A stretch of 38,043 nt of DNA from Methanoculleus marisnigri (GTDB lineage: Archaea > Halobacteriota > Methanomicrobia > Methanomicrobiales > Methanoculleaceae): contig DASQ01000108.1 in the NCBI GenBank assembly GCA_002503885.1, forward strand, positions 1-38,043, written 5' to 3'. The notes beneath the pieces are model-generated. The model ran no database searches. It was not told the DNA's origin and saw nothing but the letters and a program-made list of their open reading frames with translations. Below are positions 15,994 to 25,083 of this stretch, piece by piece; positions within the stretch are counted from its first letter, which is position 1; every line of letters begins with the position of its first letter. The translations under genes were made by a program, and so were the position numbers.

Positions 15994-17637
15994 CTAAAAC
16001 CTCATCACGTCCTCGATCCCAGTCTCCCCGGCGACCGCCCGGAACTCTTCAAGGCTTCCAAAAGGCCGGCGGGCGGCGATGGTTGCGGCCCTCTTCTTAC
16101 CGACGCCCGGGATCCACCGGAGCGCCGCTACCGGCAGGGCGTTGACCTCCACCGGGCAGGGGAGGGCCGTCACCGACCGCATCCCCCAGTCCACCACGAC
16201 AGTGTCGAGCACGGTCCGCGCCGGGAGTTCGAGGGGTATCCCGACCAGGATGGGGTATGAGCCCATCTGCCGCCCGAATGACAGTTTCCCCGGGATCTCG
16301 ACGACGACACTCGAAAGGATGGTGCCGGCGGGAAAGACCCGGCGGAGCATCGGCTCGTCGAACTGCGTCCGGGCCCACTCCTTGAAGGCCCGGAACCGGG
16401 AATCGTGCTTCCCGAGGGTGTTCTCGTCGTAGGCCGCCGTCCCTTCAAACGGCATCAGCTGCCGGATGTTCACCCGCCGGACGAGAAGACTGGCATCGAG
16501 CACCCGCTTAAGAAACGCCTCGTTCAGATCGAAGGTCGTTGCCGTCTCCCCCGCGAGACCGACGATGAAGTTTAAGCCCGGCAGGAGTTCCGGGACGCCC
16601 CCCGTCCGCTTTCCGCCGACATCGTTCACGATCTCGATCGCGCGGAAGACGTCGTCCGGCATGGCCTTGAGGTTGTTTGCCGCGACAACCGCCGGATCGG
16701 CGGTCTCCATACCGAAGGCCGCGGTGTCGCCGGGAGTGTGGCCGGCCACGATTGCCGCGAGCGCCGCCCGGGCTGCGTCCTCGTGGTGGGCGATGGTGCC
16801 CGGGTTGATGTTGTCGATGTGCAGGGTTTTGAGGTCCGGGGCGTTTGCCCTGATGGACGAGAAGAGTTCCTCAAGCACCTCCGGGCGCGGGACGGGGAAC
16901 TCCCCGCCGGGACTCTGGTAGGCAAGGAGGTCCGGCTGTCGGCCGAGTCTGAAATGGCAAGCACCCGCCGCACGGAGCGACGCCACCTCCTCTGCAATCC
17001 CCTCGATGCTGCGGTAGCGCGGGAGCCCGTAGAAGGGCTCGGTGCAGAAGGAGCATCCCCCGACCGTTGCCCGGGAGCACCCGGTCGCGGTCTCGAGCTC
17101 GCACATGACATAGGGGAACGCCGGGTGCTCGCCGATGATCCCTGCGCCCGCCGCGCACCAGGGGTCGGTCAGGGAGTAGTCGCCCGCCCCGGCGGGTTCG
17201 CCGCCCGAGAGCCAGGCATCCAGCGCGACCGCAGGCGACCCCGAGAGCGTGACGTCGAACCCGGCGATAGCCTGCCGGATTGCCTTCTTCCCGCCGCCGG
17301 AAGCATAGCCGAAGGCGATCGGGCCGCCGATCGCGGTGGTCGGCTCCCGGAGCAGGATCCCGATCTGCTGGACCTCCGTGAGGGTTGCAGGCTTCCCCCC
17401 GATGTAGGCGCCGGGCACGGTCAGGCCGGCGATCATCACCACGAGGTCTCCTCTGCCGGGCGCGGCAACCAGAGCCGGGTCGGACCGGACCTGATCGATG
17501 GTGACGTAGCGGGGAGCGTACCCGTGCTCGATCAGGACGCCGGCGACCTCCCTGATGTAGGGGGAGATGTAGGGCGCAACACCGAGGCACGCGGGCTCGT
17601 CGACGTAGCCGTCGATGATGAGAGCGCTAGAGGTCAT
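15994..17637 (-). CDS. Radical SAM protein with C-terminal helix-hairpin-helix (COG1031 type)
   Basis: This 547-residue protein has an N-terminal about 170-residue domain, then a radical SAM core with cysteines C187, C195 and C198 (CSRATVGGCSFC, spacing C-x7-C-x2-C). A TIM-barrel portion follows (landmarks FGMETADPAVVAANNL and LLPGLNFIVGLAGET), then a C-terminal helix-hairpin-helix (RWIPGVGKKRAATIAARRPF) of the kind that binds nucleic acid. This matches COG1031, a family common in methanogens whose substrate is unknown to me. The start is taken as ATG 17637 (a TTG at 17643 is in frame). It overlaps the mptE 3' end by 11 bases, so the two are probably co-transcribed. A nucleic-acid modification role is inference. 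Confidence 0.92.
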   Translation of the reverse strand: MTSSALIIDGYVDEPACLGVAPYISPYIREVAGVLIEHGYAPRYVTIDQVRSDPALVAAPGRGDLVVMIAGLTVPGAYIGGKPATLTEVQQIGILLREPTTAIGGPIAFGYASGGGKKAIRQAIAGFDVTLSGSPAVALDAWLSGGEPAGAGDYSLTDPWCAAGAGIIGEHPAFPYVMCELETATGCSRATVGGCSFCTEPFYGLPRYRSIEGIAEEVASLRAAGACHFRLGRQPDLLAYQSPGGEFPVPRPEVLEELFSSIRANAPDLKTLHIDNINPGTIAHHEDAARAALAAIVAGHTPGDTAAFGMETADPAVVAANNLKAMPDDVFRAIEIVNDVGGKRTGGVPELLPGLNFIVGLAGETATTFDLNEAFLKRVLDASLLVRRVNIRQLMPFEGTAAYDENTLGKHDSRFRAFKEWARTQFDEPMLRRVFPAGTILSSVVVEIPGKLSFGRQMGSYPILVGIPLELPARTVLDTVVVDWGMRSVTALPCPVEVNALPVAALRWIPGVGKKRAATIAARRPFGSLEEFRAVAGETGIEDVMRF

Positions 17638-18247
17638 GGCCAATCAGACGGAGGAGCTCTCCCGCCCAGTACAGTTTTCCCCGCTTGACGGGGTCGACGT
17701 TTTTGTCGGCGAGGTCGAATCCTATGATCCGGACCCGCGCCGCCCCGAGTTCGTCGGCGGCAAAGACCGCCCGGTCGCCGTCGGTGAACCCGCCGAAGTT
17801 GTGGACGTGAGGCAGGGGGGCCGCCTGGGTGGTGGCGACGAGCGGGCCCGGGAGGAGAGGGACCCAGTGGCGGAGGAGCGGGATGTTGTCGCCGTGGGCA
17901 TGCACGACCATCACCGTCCCCTGCCGGGAGAGGTCGATGAAGGCGTCGGTCGCCCCGTCAAGGTCGGTGAAGACCGCGTCGGGCCGGATCCCGTGGTCCG
18001 CGAGCACCTCGGCGGCGGCATCGGCGGCGAGCACCGTCCCCTCTACCCGGTCAAGTTCCTCCAGGAGGCAGGGAGCGTTCCCGCAGACCGTCACCGCTCT
18101 GCCCCGGATGAGCGCCTCGAGCAGCCCGACGTCATCCCGGTCCGCCAGATCGCCGAGCAGCCGGGCGGCCGCCTCGTCTGCCTCGCGTTCAAACCCGAAA
18201 TATTCAAGAATTGCAGTATAGTGAGGTTCCCAGTCCGCAAACCTCAT
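17627..18247 (-). CDS. mptE: 6-hydroxymethyl-7,8-dihydropterin pyrophosphokinase MptE
   Basis: This 206-residue DUF115-type protein matches archaeal MptE, which transfers pyrophosphate from ATP to 6-hydroxymethyl-7,8-dihydropterin in tetrahydromethanopterin synthesis. Conserved segments include VFTDLDG (near residue 92), VVHAHGDNIPLL, HNFGGFTDGDRAVF, and GFDLADKNVDPVKRGKLYWA near the C-terminus. Length is slightly short but typical for Methanomicrobiales. The ATG at 18247 overlaps the stop of the RCK-DHH gene (ATGA), and the 3' end overlaps the radical SAM gene. Confidence 0.92.
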   Translation of the reverse strand: MRFADWEPHYTAILEYFGFEREADEAAARLLGDLADRDDVGLLEALIRGRAVTVCGNAPCLLEELDRVEGTVLAADAAAEVLADHGIRPDAVFTDLDGATDAFIDLSRQGTVMVVHAHGDNIPLLRHWVPLLPGPLVATTQAAPLPHVHNFGGFTDGDRAVFAADELGAARVRIIGFDLADKNVDPVKRGKLYWAGELLRLIGHDL

Positions 18248-19746
18248 TGCTTATCCTCGTTGTCCAGGCCGACGATGTTGGAGAACCGCTTCAGGATCGG
18301 ATCGATGATCAGGCCGAGCAGGCCCTCCTTCTCCTTTGCCATGGAAAAGTAATTGAGCGGTATCATCGCAGCGGCCATCGTGGCGTGTCCGCCCGCCTCA
18401 CCGATAGGCCCGAAAGCCTCGGCCATCACGTTCCCGAGATGAAGCCTGATATCCTTGTTCCTGGCCGAGATGATGATATTCTGGTCGCTGATGCCGTAAA
18501 CCAGCGCCGTGTTCACGCCCTCGAGGTGGATCAGCATATCGGCCGCCTGGGGGAGAGCGTCGCGGTTCCTGATGTAACCGACGTTGGAGAAGAGGTAGCC
18601 GCTCTTGATCCGCCGGTTCTGGATGGCATTTCCGATGATCTCCATGGTCTCCTGCGATATGGAGGGAGAGGTGATCTTGTCGAGGAGGTCCGAGTCGGTC
18701 AGAGGGAGGAGGAACGCCGCGTAGTTGAGGTCCTGGGGGGTGACGTTCCTCTTGAAGTCCCTCGTGTCGGCTCTGATGCCGTACAGGAGTGCGGTGGCTA
18801 CCGATTTGCTCACCGGGATATCGAGTTCCATCAGGTACTGGGTCAGGATGCTCGCCGTGGCACCGACCCCCGGCCTGATGTCGATGAAATCGGCGACGGT
18901 AGAGGGATGCTCGCCGTTCTTGTGGTGGTCGATGATGATATTGACCCGGGTGGACCTGGGAAGCTCGTTGTTCGTGCCGGGTGCGGATGAGTCGACCAGG
19001 GCGATATAGTTGCACTCTTCGAGGATCTGGGGAGTGAGACGCTCCATCTTGATCTCGAGGAGGTTGATGAACGCCCGGTTCTCCTGGTGCCCGATGTCCC
19101 CTTCGTAGAGGATGCGGCACGTGAGTTTGTTGCGGCTCGCGTGCCTGGCGATCATCGAGAGCGCCATGGCGCTCGAGATCGAGTCGGGATCGGGGTTTAA
19201 GTGGGTGACGATGCAGAACGTTCCCTCCCAGGCGGCAAGCATATCGTAGAGCCGCAGGGCGAGCCTCGATGACTGGAGTTTCCGGATGTGGTGGATAGCG
19301 GTCCTGGCCACCACTTCCTGCGGGTAGAGGACGATGTCGGCGCCTTCCTGCTGGAGGAGGTCGACGCTGACCGGGTCGGTAGCGCGTGCGATGACGTAGG
19401 TCGCCGGGTACCGGTTCTTGACGGTCTTGAGCGCGGTCAGGTTGGCCTCCCGGTCGTTGGCGAGGATGAACGCGACCTCCGGAACGGGCAGACCCTCCAT
19501 GAGGTTTGGGTCCCGGAGGTCGCGAACGAGCGCTTCGTACTTCTGATCCCGAAGATCCTCCACCCGCTTTTCATCCTTATCAAGGATGATGAGATCTTCG
19601 TTCTCCTGCTCGAGCTCCTCTGCAACGTTATAGCCGGTGCTTCCGCAGCCGAAAATCATATATTTAATACGTTCTTTCGAAACGTTCTGGACCGCCTCAG
19701 GCATGCGTACAATGGTGTAACTTCTCATAGTATTAAGGGATTCCAT
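18244..19746 (-). CDS. RCK (TrkA-N) domain fused to a DHH/DHHA1 phosphoesterase
   Basis: This 500-residue protein begins with a Rossmann RCK/TrkA-N domain (KYMIFGCGSTGYNVAEEL, about residues 28-140). A DHH phosphoesterase domain follows, with HLNPDPDSISSA, a VDSSAPG Asp motif, and IIDHHKNG (the DHH motif). The DHHA1 domain has the GGH motif (GEAGGHATMAAAMIP). All metal-binding motifs are present, so it should be an active phosphodiesterase. The substrate may be c-di-AMP or short oligoribonucleotides; the RCK domain, which in other proteins binds nucleotides and controls potassium channels, makes c-di-AMP attractive, but this is inference. A TATA box lies about 30 bases upstream. The ATG at 19728 is an alternative start. 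Confidence 0.9.
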   Translation of the reverse strand: MESLNTMRSYTIVRMPEAVQNVSKERIKYMIFGCGSTGYNVAEELEQENEDLIILDKDEKRVEDLRDQKYEALVRDLRDPNLMEGLPVPEVAFILANDREANLTALKTVKNRYPATYVIARATDPVSVDLLQQEGADIVLYPQEVVARTAIHHIRKLQSSRLALRLYDMLAAWEGTFCIVTHLNPDPDSISSAMALSMIARHASRNKLTCRILYEGDIGHQENRAFINLLEIKMERLTPQILEECNYIALVDSSAPGTNNELPRSTRVNIIIDHHKNGEHPSTVADFIDIRPGVGATASILTQYLMELDIPVSKSVATALLYGIRADTRDFKRNVTPQDLNYAAFLLPLTDSDLLDKITSPSISQETMEIIGNAIQNRRIKSGYLFSNVGYIRNRDALPQAADMLIHLEGVNTALVYGISDQNIIISARNKDIRLHLGNVMAEAFGPIGEAGGHATMAAAMIPLNYFSMAKEKEGLLGLIIDPILKRFSNIVGLDNEDKQ

Positions 19747-19774
19747 TTCGGCGATTTTCGGGAGGGTCCCGTAA

Positions 19775-19784
19775 GATTTATACC
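19775..19784 (-). promoter_or_regulatory. TATA box of the RCK-DHH gene
   Basis: GGTATAAATC on the minus strand contains a good archaeal TATA box about 33 bases upstream of the ATG at 19746. A short leader of about 8 bases without a clear Shine-Dalgarno is predicted. Confidence 0.55.
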
Positions 19785-19817
19785 AATTCCCATGCTATAC
19801 TATTAGGTCAGATACAT

Positions 19818-19891
19818 GGGCCTGTAGCTTAGTTCGGCAGAGCGACGGACTCTTAATCCGTAGGCCAAGGGTTCAAATCCCTTCAGGCCCG
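19818..19891 (+). tRNA. tRNA-Lys (anticodon CTT)
   Basis: A full cloverleaf is visible. The acceptor stem GGGCCTG pairs with CAGGCCC, with a G discriminator. The D arm is GCTTAGTTCGGCAGAGC. The anticodon stem ACGGA/TCCGT encloses the loop CTCTTAA, giving anticodon CTT. The T arm is AAGGG-TTCAAAT-CCCTT. The CCA end is not encoded and there is no intron. It is transcribed divergently from the RCK-DHH gene. Confidence 0.97.
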
Positions 19892-20402
19892 TCGAACTCT
19901 CAATTCTTTCCATCGTTTGCATCCGGCATCTGGTCTCCAGTGACGACCGCCCGGTTCCCGCAATCACCCCCGGAGTGATTTCTCCATTGCAGACGGGGCG
20001 CCCGACCGTCAGGTCAACCCCCATCGGCCTCCTTCCGCGCCATGGTTTCTCACAGGAGACCGATTTTCATGACGACAACGGGGTTCCGGAGGCACATACA
20101 TGCCGCTGCTATATAAACCCTGCTCTGACAGAAAACCCGGGGGAGCGTTGTGCGGGGGACGGGATAGCAGGGGACCCCCGGTTTCCCACCCCCTGCCGCA
20201 GGCGGGGCGGCAGGGTCAAAAGAAAGAGGATTCTCGATACGCCGCGTTTTCTCAGGGTAGTCCCGACGGTTCCCCGGGCAAGAGCATGGACCCCGGAAGG
20301 ACCCCTTCGCCCATCAGCTCGATCCGTTTCCCATTGACCTCGATCGTTAGCCTGCCTCCGGAAGGGAGCGGCCGGATCTCATCCCGTCTCTCGCATCCCC
20401 GA
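19892..20402. other. Gene-poor spacer between tRNA-Lys and the ABC ATPase gene
   Basis: No intact gene is evident. On the minus strand between about 20395 and 20257 there is a protein-like frame (RLTIEVNGKRIELMGEG... ending PSGLP) without a plausible start; it may be a decayed remnant. A GC-rich hairpin (CCCCCTGCCGCAGGCGGGG region, about 20195-20215) is also visible. Confidence 0.45.
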
Positions 20403-21290
20403 TCAGCGCCCGATCTTTAAGAGCATCTCTTCGAGCGTCGGGTAGTGCGACTCGATCCGCTCGATCAGCGCGCCGTCTGCCGCAAGCGTCGCGGTCGCGC
20501 GGTTCAGCTCCTCGACGGAGTGCGCCTCGGCGAGGTGCCGGCCGTCTGAGGCGGCGTAGCCGACCGACGTGGCGAAGGCCGCCGGGTCTTCGATCCGGAA
20601 GAAGATCTGGTAGGTGATCGAGCCGAAGGTCTCCCTGAGTTCGGGCATGGTCCCTTGCGCCACCACCCTACCCCGGCGCAGGATCAGCACGAGGTCGCAG
20701 GCCTCCTCCACCTGGAAGAGGTTGTGGGCCGAGAAGATTACCGTCTTACCCCGGTCGCGGAGGCCTTTGACGTAGTCGAGCACCGACCGCGAGGTCATGG
20801 GATCGAGGCCGGAGGTGGGCTCGTCGTAGATGAGCAGCCCCGGGTCGTGCATCAGCGACCTCGCGATAGCAACCTTCCGCTTCATCCCCTTCGAGAGTTC
20901 CCCGATCTTCTTCCCATCCGCCTCGAGCGCGAGCCCCGCGAGGAGGTCGTCGCGCCGTTTCCGGATGGCTGCCTTCGGCAGATCGTAGATCTCGCCGAAG
21001 AACGTGAGGTATGCATCCGTGGTCATCGTCTCGTAGAGCCGGGACTCCTCGGGGAGGTAGCCCAGGTTCTGTTTCAGATCAAGCGGTTTTCTCGCGACAT
21101 CGATCCCGTCGATGACGAGATTTCCTGCCGTCGGCGAGATAAGGCCGGCCATGATCTTTAGGAGTGTTGTCTTGCCGGCGCCGTTATGCCCGATCACCCC
21201 GAGTATCCGTGCATCGTCGAGGTCGAAGGTGACACCGTCGAGGGCCGGGAAGTCGCCGTAGTGCTTGACCAGAGAGCGGGCCGTGATCAT
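20403..21290 (-). CDS. ABC transporter ATP-binding protein
   Basis: This 295-residue protein is an ABC ATPase of the ABC-2 exporter type (CcmA/NatA-like). The Walker A motif is GHNGAGKTT (near residue 35), the signature is the variant LSKGMKRK, and Walker B is LLIYDEPTSGLD. A C-terminal accessory part of about 80 residues follows. The start ATG at 21290 follows an AGGGGAT sequence, while a longer frame upstream adds a non-family N-terminus. It is divergent from the two permease genes at 21371 and 23173 and almost surely energises them. Substrate is unknown. Confidence 0.93.
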   Translation of the reverse strand: MITARSLVKHYGDFPALDGVTFDLDDARILGVIGHNGAGKTTLLKIMAGLISPTAGNLVIDGIDVARKPLDLKQNLGYLPEESRLYETMTTDAYLTFFGEIYDLPKAAIRKRRDDLLAGLALEADGKKIGELSKGMKRKVAIARSLMHDPGLLIYDEPTSGLDPMTSRSVLDYVKGLRDRGKTVIFSAHNLFQVEEACDLVLILRRGRVVAQGTMPELRETFGSITYQIFFRIEDPAAFATSVGYAASDGRHLAEAHSVEELNRATATLAADGALIERIESHYPTLEEMLLKIGR

Positions 21291-21370
21291 CTGGTATCCC
21301 CTATGTCTCCGATGTCTACTAATAGGTTGCTGCACAGAGATATGGTTCTCCGACGCCTTCTGGAATTACC

Positions 21371-23176
21371 ATGAGTCTCGCCTCCTCCATCCGGACGATC
21401 GCTGTCTGGGAGATGAACCGGTCGATGACCACGATGGGCAGGCACGTCCTGCCGCTCGCGGCAGGGCTGCTCGTCCTCCTGGTGCTGGTGACGGTGTTTG
21501 CTGCCCAGAGTGGCGTCCATATGCAGGACGGCATCTATCGCATCGGCATCGACGATCCCGACGTCGCCCGGGTCGTCACCCCGGATAACCGCTTTGCCAC
21601 CTACCTCGACGACGCCCCGGCCCTCTGGGAGAGCAGGCTCGCGTACGATATCGTCATCCTGCACGGCGAGGTCTACGCTGCAGATACGGATAAAGGTCGG
21701 GCGGCCTTAAAGGCACTCGAACGCGACTACGAGGGTTACGTCTCCCACGTAGCCACCAGAGAGCCTGATCTCTTCGCCGCCTACCCGCTCTGGATCGACC
21801 TCCAGTACGTGAAGAGCGAGATCGACTTCCTGGCGACCCAGAGCGGGCAGCAGGTCGGGGCTCCGGCGGATGCCCGGGTGCCTCCCGCCCCCTCCGGCCC
21901 GGTCGAGGCGGTGACCGTCCCCCCGTCGGCCATGCCGGTCTCCGAAGACGACCTCAGAGAGCACCTCGCGGAGGCGGGGGGCGGCCACCCCCTCGACCGC
22001 TACACGGGCATCATCTCAGGCGACCCCGCGATGGACCGGTTCAGGACACCGTCGGAGCTCTCGGCGCCCCTCCCCTTCGATGCGCTCGTTCTGGTCTTCG
22101 TCTTCATCTTCCCCCTCTACTTCACCTCCCAGTTCTTCATGATGAGCGTGATGAACGAGCGGGTGGGAAGAGCCGGAGAGGCTCTCCTCTCCACCCCCGT
22201 CCGGCCGTCCGCAATCATCATCGGCAAAGCGCTCCCCTACTTCACGATCATGATCCTCATCTCGGCCGCGATCACCCTCTTTGCCGGGGCGCCGCTGACC
22301 ATCCTCTTCCCGCTCATCCCGGTCATCCTCTTCTTCCTCGCAAACGCCCTGATCATCGGGATGGCCGCCCGGAGCTTCAAGGAACTCTCGTTCGTCTCGA
22401 TCTTCTTCTCGACCCTCGCCACGTCGTACCTCTTCTTCCCGACGGTCTTTGCGAACACCCACGTCATAAGCATCATCTCCCCCCTCACCCTGGTCGTCCT
22501 CGATATCCAGGGCGACGGGTTCACCGCCATGGAGTACGTCTACTCGACCGCGCTCTTCTTTGCAACAAGCATCATCCTCTTCTACGTCGGGACCGTGAAC
22601 TTCCGGGAGGAGCGGCTCTTCTCGGAAAAGCCCCTCGCATCAAGGCTCATGGACTTCATCTCGGGCGGGATCAGCCGCGATCACCCGCACCTCTCGCTCT
22701 TCCTTCTCTCCGCCTTCACGATACCGTTCGTCTTCATGGCCCAGATGATGACGCTCGTCCTCTTCTTCAACATCCCGATGCCGCTCTCCCTCGTCCTCCT
22801 GACCGTCTCTGCGGCATTCATCGAGGAGTTCGCCAAGTCGATCGGGATCTACGCGGCAGCAAGGGAGCGTCCCGGGTTCCTGACCGTGAAGAACCTGCTC
22901 GTTGGGGCGGTAGCCATCGGCTTCGGGTTCCTCGTCGGGGAAAAACTTCTCCTCTTCGCCACGCTCGCCCAGATCACCGAGTCGATCTTCGGGAGCGTTC
23001 TCTTCCTCTCCCTCCAGGTGCTCTGGATGCCGCTCCTCCTCCACATCGCGGGAGTGCTGATCACCGGCGGCTTCCTCCTGCTCTGGGGGCGACGTGGCTA
23101 CGGACCGGGGCTTGTCGTGGCGAGCGTGGTGCACAGCCTCTATAACCTCCACTTCCTCACGGGAGTGCTCCTATGA
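21371..23176 (+). CDS. ABC-2 permease fused to a PrsW-like intramembrane protease domain
   Basis: This 601-residue membrane protein starts with an ABC-2 permease half: one helix near residues 25-45, a large extracytoplasmic loop (about 50-235), then a multi-helix permease core (about 240-410, including MMSVMNERVGRAGEALLSTPV). From about residue 450 a second multi-helix domain carries all four PrsW-type motifs: EEFAK (485-489), GFGFLVGE with E524, H558 in LLHIAGVLITGG, and HSLYN with H588 and N592. PrsW proteases cleave membrane-anchored substrates. The second permease gene overlaps it by four bases. The start ATG has only a weak Shine-Dalgarno. The function of the fused protease is unknown. 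Confidence 0.88.
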   Translation: MSLASSIRTIAVWEMNRSMTTMGRHVLPLAAGLLVLLVLVTVFAAQSGVHMQDGIYRIGIDDPDVARVVTPDNRFATYLDDAPALWESRLAYDIVILHGEVYAADTDKGRAALKALERDYEGYVSHVATREPDLFAAYPLWIDLQYVKSEIDFLATQSGQQVGAPADARVPPAPSGPVEAVTVPPSAMPVSEDDLREHLAEAGGGHPLDRYTGIISGDPAMDRFRTPSELSAPLPFDALVLVFVFIFPLYFTSQFFMMSVMNERVGRAGEALLSTPVRPSAIIIGKALPYFTIMILISAAITLFAGAPLTILFPLIPVILFFLANALIIGMAARSFKELSFVSIFFSTLATSYLFFPTVFANTHVISIISPLTLVVLDIQGDGFTAMEYVYSTALFFATSIILFYVGTVNFREERLFSEKPLASRLMDFISGGISRDHPHLSLFLLSAFTIPFVFMAQMMTLVLFFNIPMPLSLVLLTVSAAFIEEFAKSIGIYAAARERPGFLTVKNLLVGAVAIGFGFLVGEKLLLFATLAQITESIFGSVLFLSLQVLWMPLLLHIAGVLITGGFLLLWGRRGYGPGLVVASVVHSLYNLHFLTGVLL

Positions 23177-24255
23177 ACGCGCGCCATATCGGTCTTGTCG
23201 CGAAGAAAGAACTCTCAGGGCTCTCGTCGGAGAAGACGATCGTCTTTGCCGTCCTCCTGCAGGTCTTCATCGCAATGTTCTCCTCGTTTCTGATGGTGGG
23301 GCTCACCGCCATGTACGACCCGGAGGCGATAGAGAGCTACTCGACGGTCACCTACGGCGTCGGCTACGCCGGAGCGGACTCAGCCCTCATCGACGAATTT
23401 TCAAAGCGAAACGACCTCGTCCTCCACCGGATGGACCTCGGCCAGGCGCTTACGGCGCTCCGCGATCGAAAGGTTGCGGCGGTGGTCTATGTCCCGGATA
23501 CACCGCCGGATGCGGAAGGACCGGTCACAATCACGCTCTACCTCATCCAGAACGACCTGCAGTCGAGCGTCATCAACGTCAAGGTAAAAGAGGTCCTCCA
23601 GAGTTACGAGAAGGAGCTCCGGGAGGTCCGGGCCGACCGGATGACCTCCTTCCCCATCGGGCTGAACTTCCCCGAGTCCGGGGGCGGCGAGAACTTCTTC
23701 GAGTTCGTCTACGGCCTCCTCATCCCGCTGCTCGTCCTCCTCCCGGCAATCGTCTCGGCGGCCCTGATCATCGACCTCATCACCGAGGAGTACCAGCGCC
23801 AGACCCTTGAAACGCTCATGTCGACGCCGGTCACGTTCGCGGAGATGGTCTGGGGGAAGATCGCCGCCTGTGAGGTTCTGGTCCCGGTCCAGGCAGGAGT
23901 GTGGCTCCTCCTCCTCGGGGTAAACGGCATCGCGATCGACAACGCCGCCGCGATCCTCCTCCACGCCTCGGCGGGCGGGCTCTTCCTCATCCTGCTCGGT
24001 GCTCTCGTCGCCCTCTATTACCGCGAGCGGACGAGCGCCCAGTTCATATTCTCGACGGCGCTCGTCGTGGTCTTCCTCTTCGTCATGGCCGTCCCCTACA
24101 ACCCCTTAAACCTCATGGTCAGGCTGTCGGTGGACACCGCCGGTCCCGTCCACTGGCTGATCCTTCTTCTGGTCGCGGGCGCGACGGCACTCCTCGGATG
24201 GGCCACGACGGCCTACGCCCGGCGGATCGCGGAAATCAACCCCCAAACCCGGTGA
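23173..24255 (+). CDS. ABC-2 type transporter permease
   Basis: This 360-residue permease has an N-terminal helix (about 25-45), an extracytoplasmic domain (about 50-180), and five or so further helices (about 185-350). The cytoplasmic coupling segment EEYQRQTLETLMSTPVTFAEMVWGK, with the same STPV-type motif as its neighbour, is typical of ABC-2 exporters of the NatB/YhaP kind. It overlaps the preceding permease-protease fusion at ATGA, so the two should form a heterodimer driven by the divergent ATPase. Substrate is not predictable. Confidence 0.9.
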   Translation: MNARHIGLVAKKELSGLSSEKTIVFAVLLQVFIAMFSSFLMVGLTAMYDPEAIESYSTVTYGVGYAGADSALIDEFSKRNDLVLHRMDLGQALTALRDRKVAAVVYVPDTPPDAEGPVTITLYLIQNDLQSSVINVKVKEVLQSYEKELREVRADRMTSFPIGLNFPESGGGENFFEFVYGLLIPLLVLLPAIVSAALIIDLITEEYQRQTLETLMSTPVTFAEMVWGKIAACEVLVPVQAGVWLLLLGVNGIAIDNAAAILLHASAGGLFLILLGALVALYYRERTSAQFIFSTALVVVFLFVMAVPYNPLNLMVRLSVDTAGPVHWLILLLVAGATALLGWATTAYARRIAEINPQTR

Positions 24256-24380
24256 GCGCGGGAACCCGGTCGTGTACGGCCCGGACCGGTGAGCTGGAGG
24301 GGTTCAAAGATAGCCCTTATTTCGCCGGGATCTATCCCGGGTAAAATATATCCCTAAGGTCATGCAATTCAGCCCCATCG

Positions 24381-25058
24381 ATGACTCACCTTCGCTACCT
24401 CAATACTACCTGTGCAGTCTGCGGCGAGTCCTGCCGGTTCACCATCCCCGAGGCCGCAGGCAGCGTCGGGCCGCGGGACCTCGATACCCGTCCCGCCGAA
24501 CCCCTGCGGTCCACCATCTACGCATGGGTGAAACGGTGCCCGTCCTGCGGCTACTGTGCCCCCGACCCGGGCAAGGCTCCGAAGGGGGCGGCCGACGTGG
24601 TGAAACTCCCGCGCTACCGCTGGCAGCTTGATGCCCGGAAGTTCCCGAAGATAGCGAACACCTTCCTCTGCTGGTCGATCATCCAGGAGGATCTTGCCGT
24701 CCCCGCTCAGGCGGCATGGGGATCCCTCCACGCCGCGTGGATCTGCGACGACGAGGGAGAGGATGTGCCCGCCCGGATCTGCCGGAAACGTGCCGCCGAC
24801 CTCCTTCGGCGGGCGTGGGAGCAGGGCGAGCGCCTGTCTCCTCTGGCAGGGACGGACGAGGCGCTCCTGGCGGACCTGCTCCGCCGGGCGGGCAGGCTCA
24901 GGGAGGCCCGGGGCGTTGTCGCGGAGACACTGGAGCAGAACCCGCAGCCCATCATCGCCGACATTATGCGGCTCCAGGCCCGCCTGATCGCCGGGTCGGA
25001 TCGCGGCCCCCACACCGTCGCCGAGGCCCGGCGGTTCAGGCAGCCTGCACCGCTCTGA
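24381..25058 (+). CDS. Zinc-ribbon protein (DUF2225-like)
   Basis: This 225-residue cytoplasmic protein has an N-terminal four-cysteine zinc ribbon: CAVCGESC at about residues 11-18 and CPSCGYCAPD at about 53-62, separated by RDLDTRP. This layout resembles DUF2225. The C-terminal two thirds are helical with TPR-like segments (EALLADLLRRAGRLREARGV...). Function is unknown. A TATA-like AAAATATA at 24343-24350 predicts a very short leader. It is not clearly in an operon with the next gene, which has its own promoter. Confidence 0.75.
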   Translation: MTHLRYLNTTCAVCGESCRFTIPEAAGSVGPRDLDTRPAEPLRSTIYAWVKRCPSCGYCAPDPGKAPKGAADVVKLPRYRWQLDARKFPKIANTFLCWSIIQEDLAVPAQAAWGSLHAAWICDDEGEDVPARICRKRAADLLRRAWEQGERLSPLAGTDEALLADLLRRAGRLREARGVVAETLEQNPQPIIADIMRLQARLIAGSDRGPHTVAEARRFRQPAPL

Positions 25059-25083
25059 CCGGTGGTCCGGCGGAGCCCCACCA

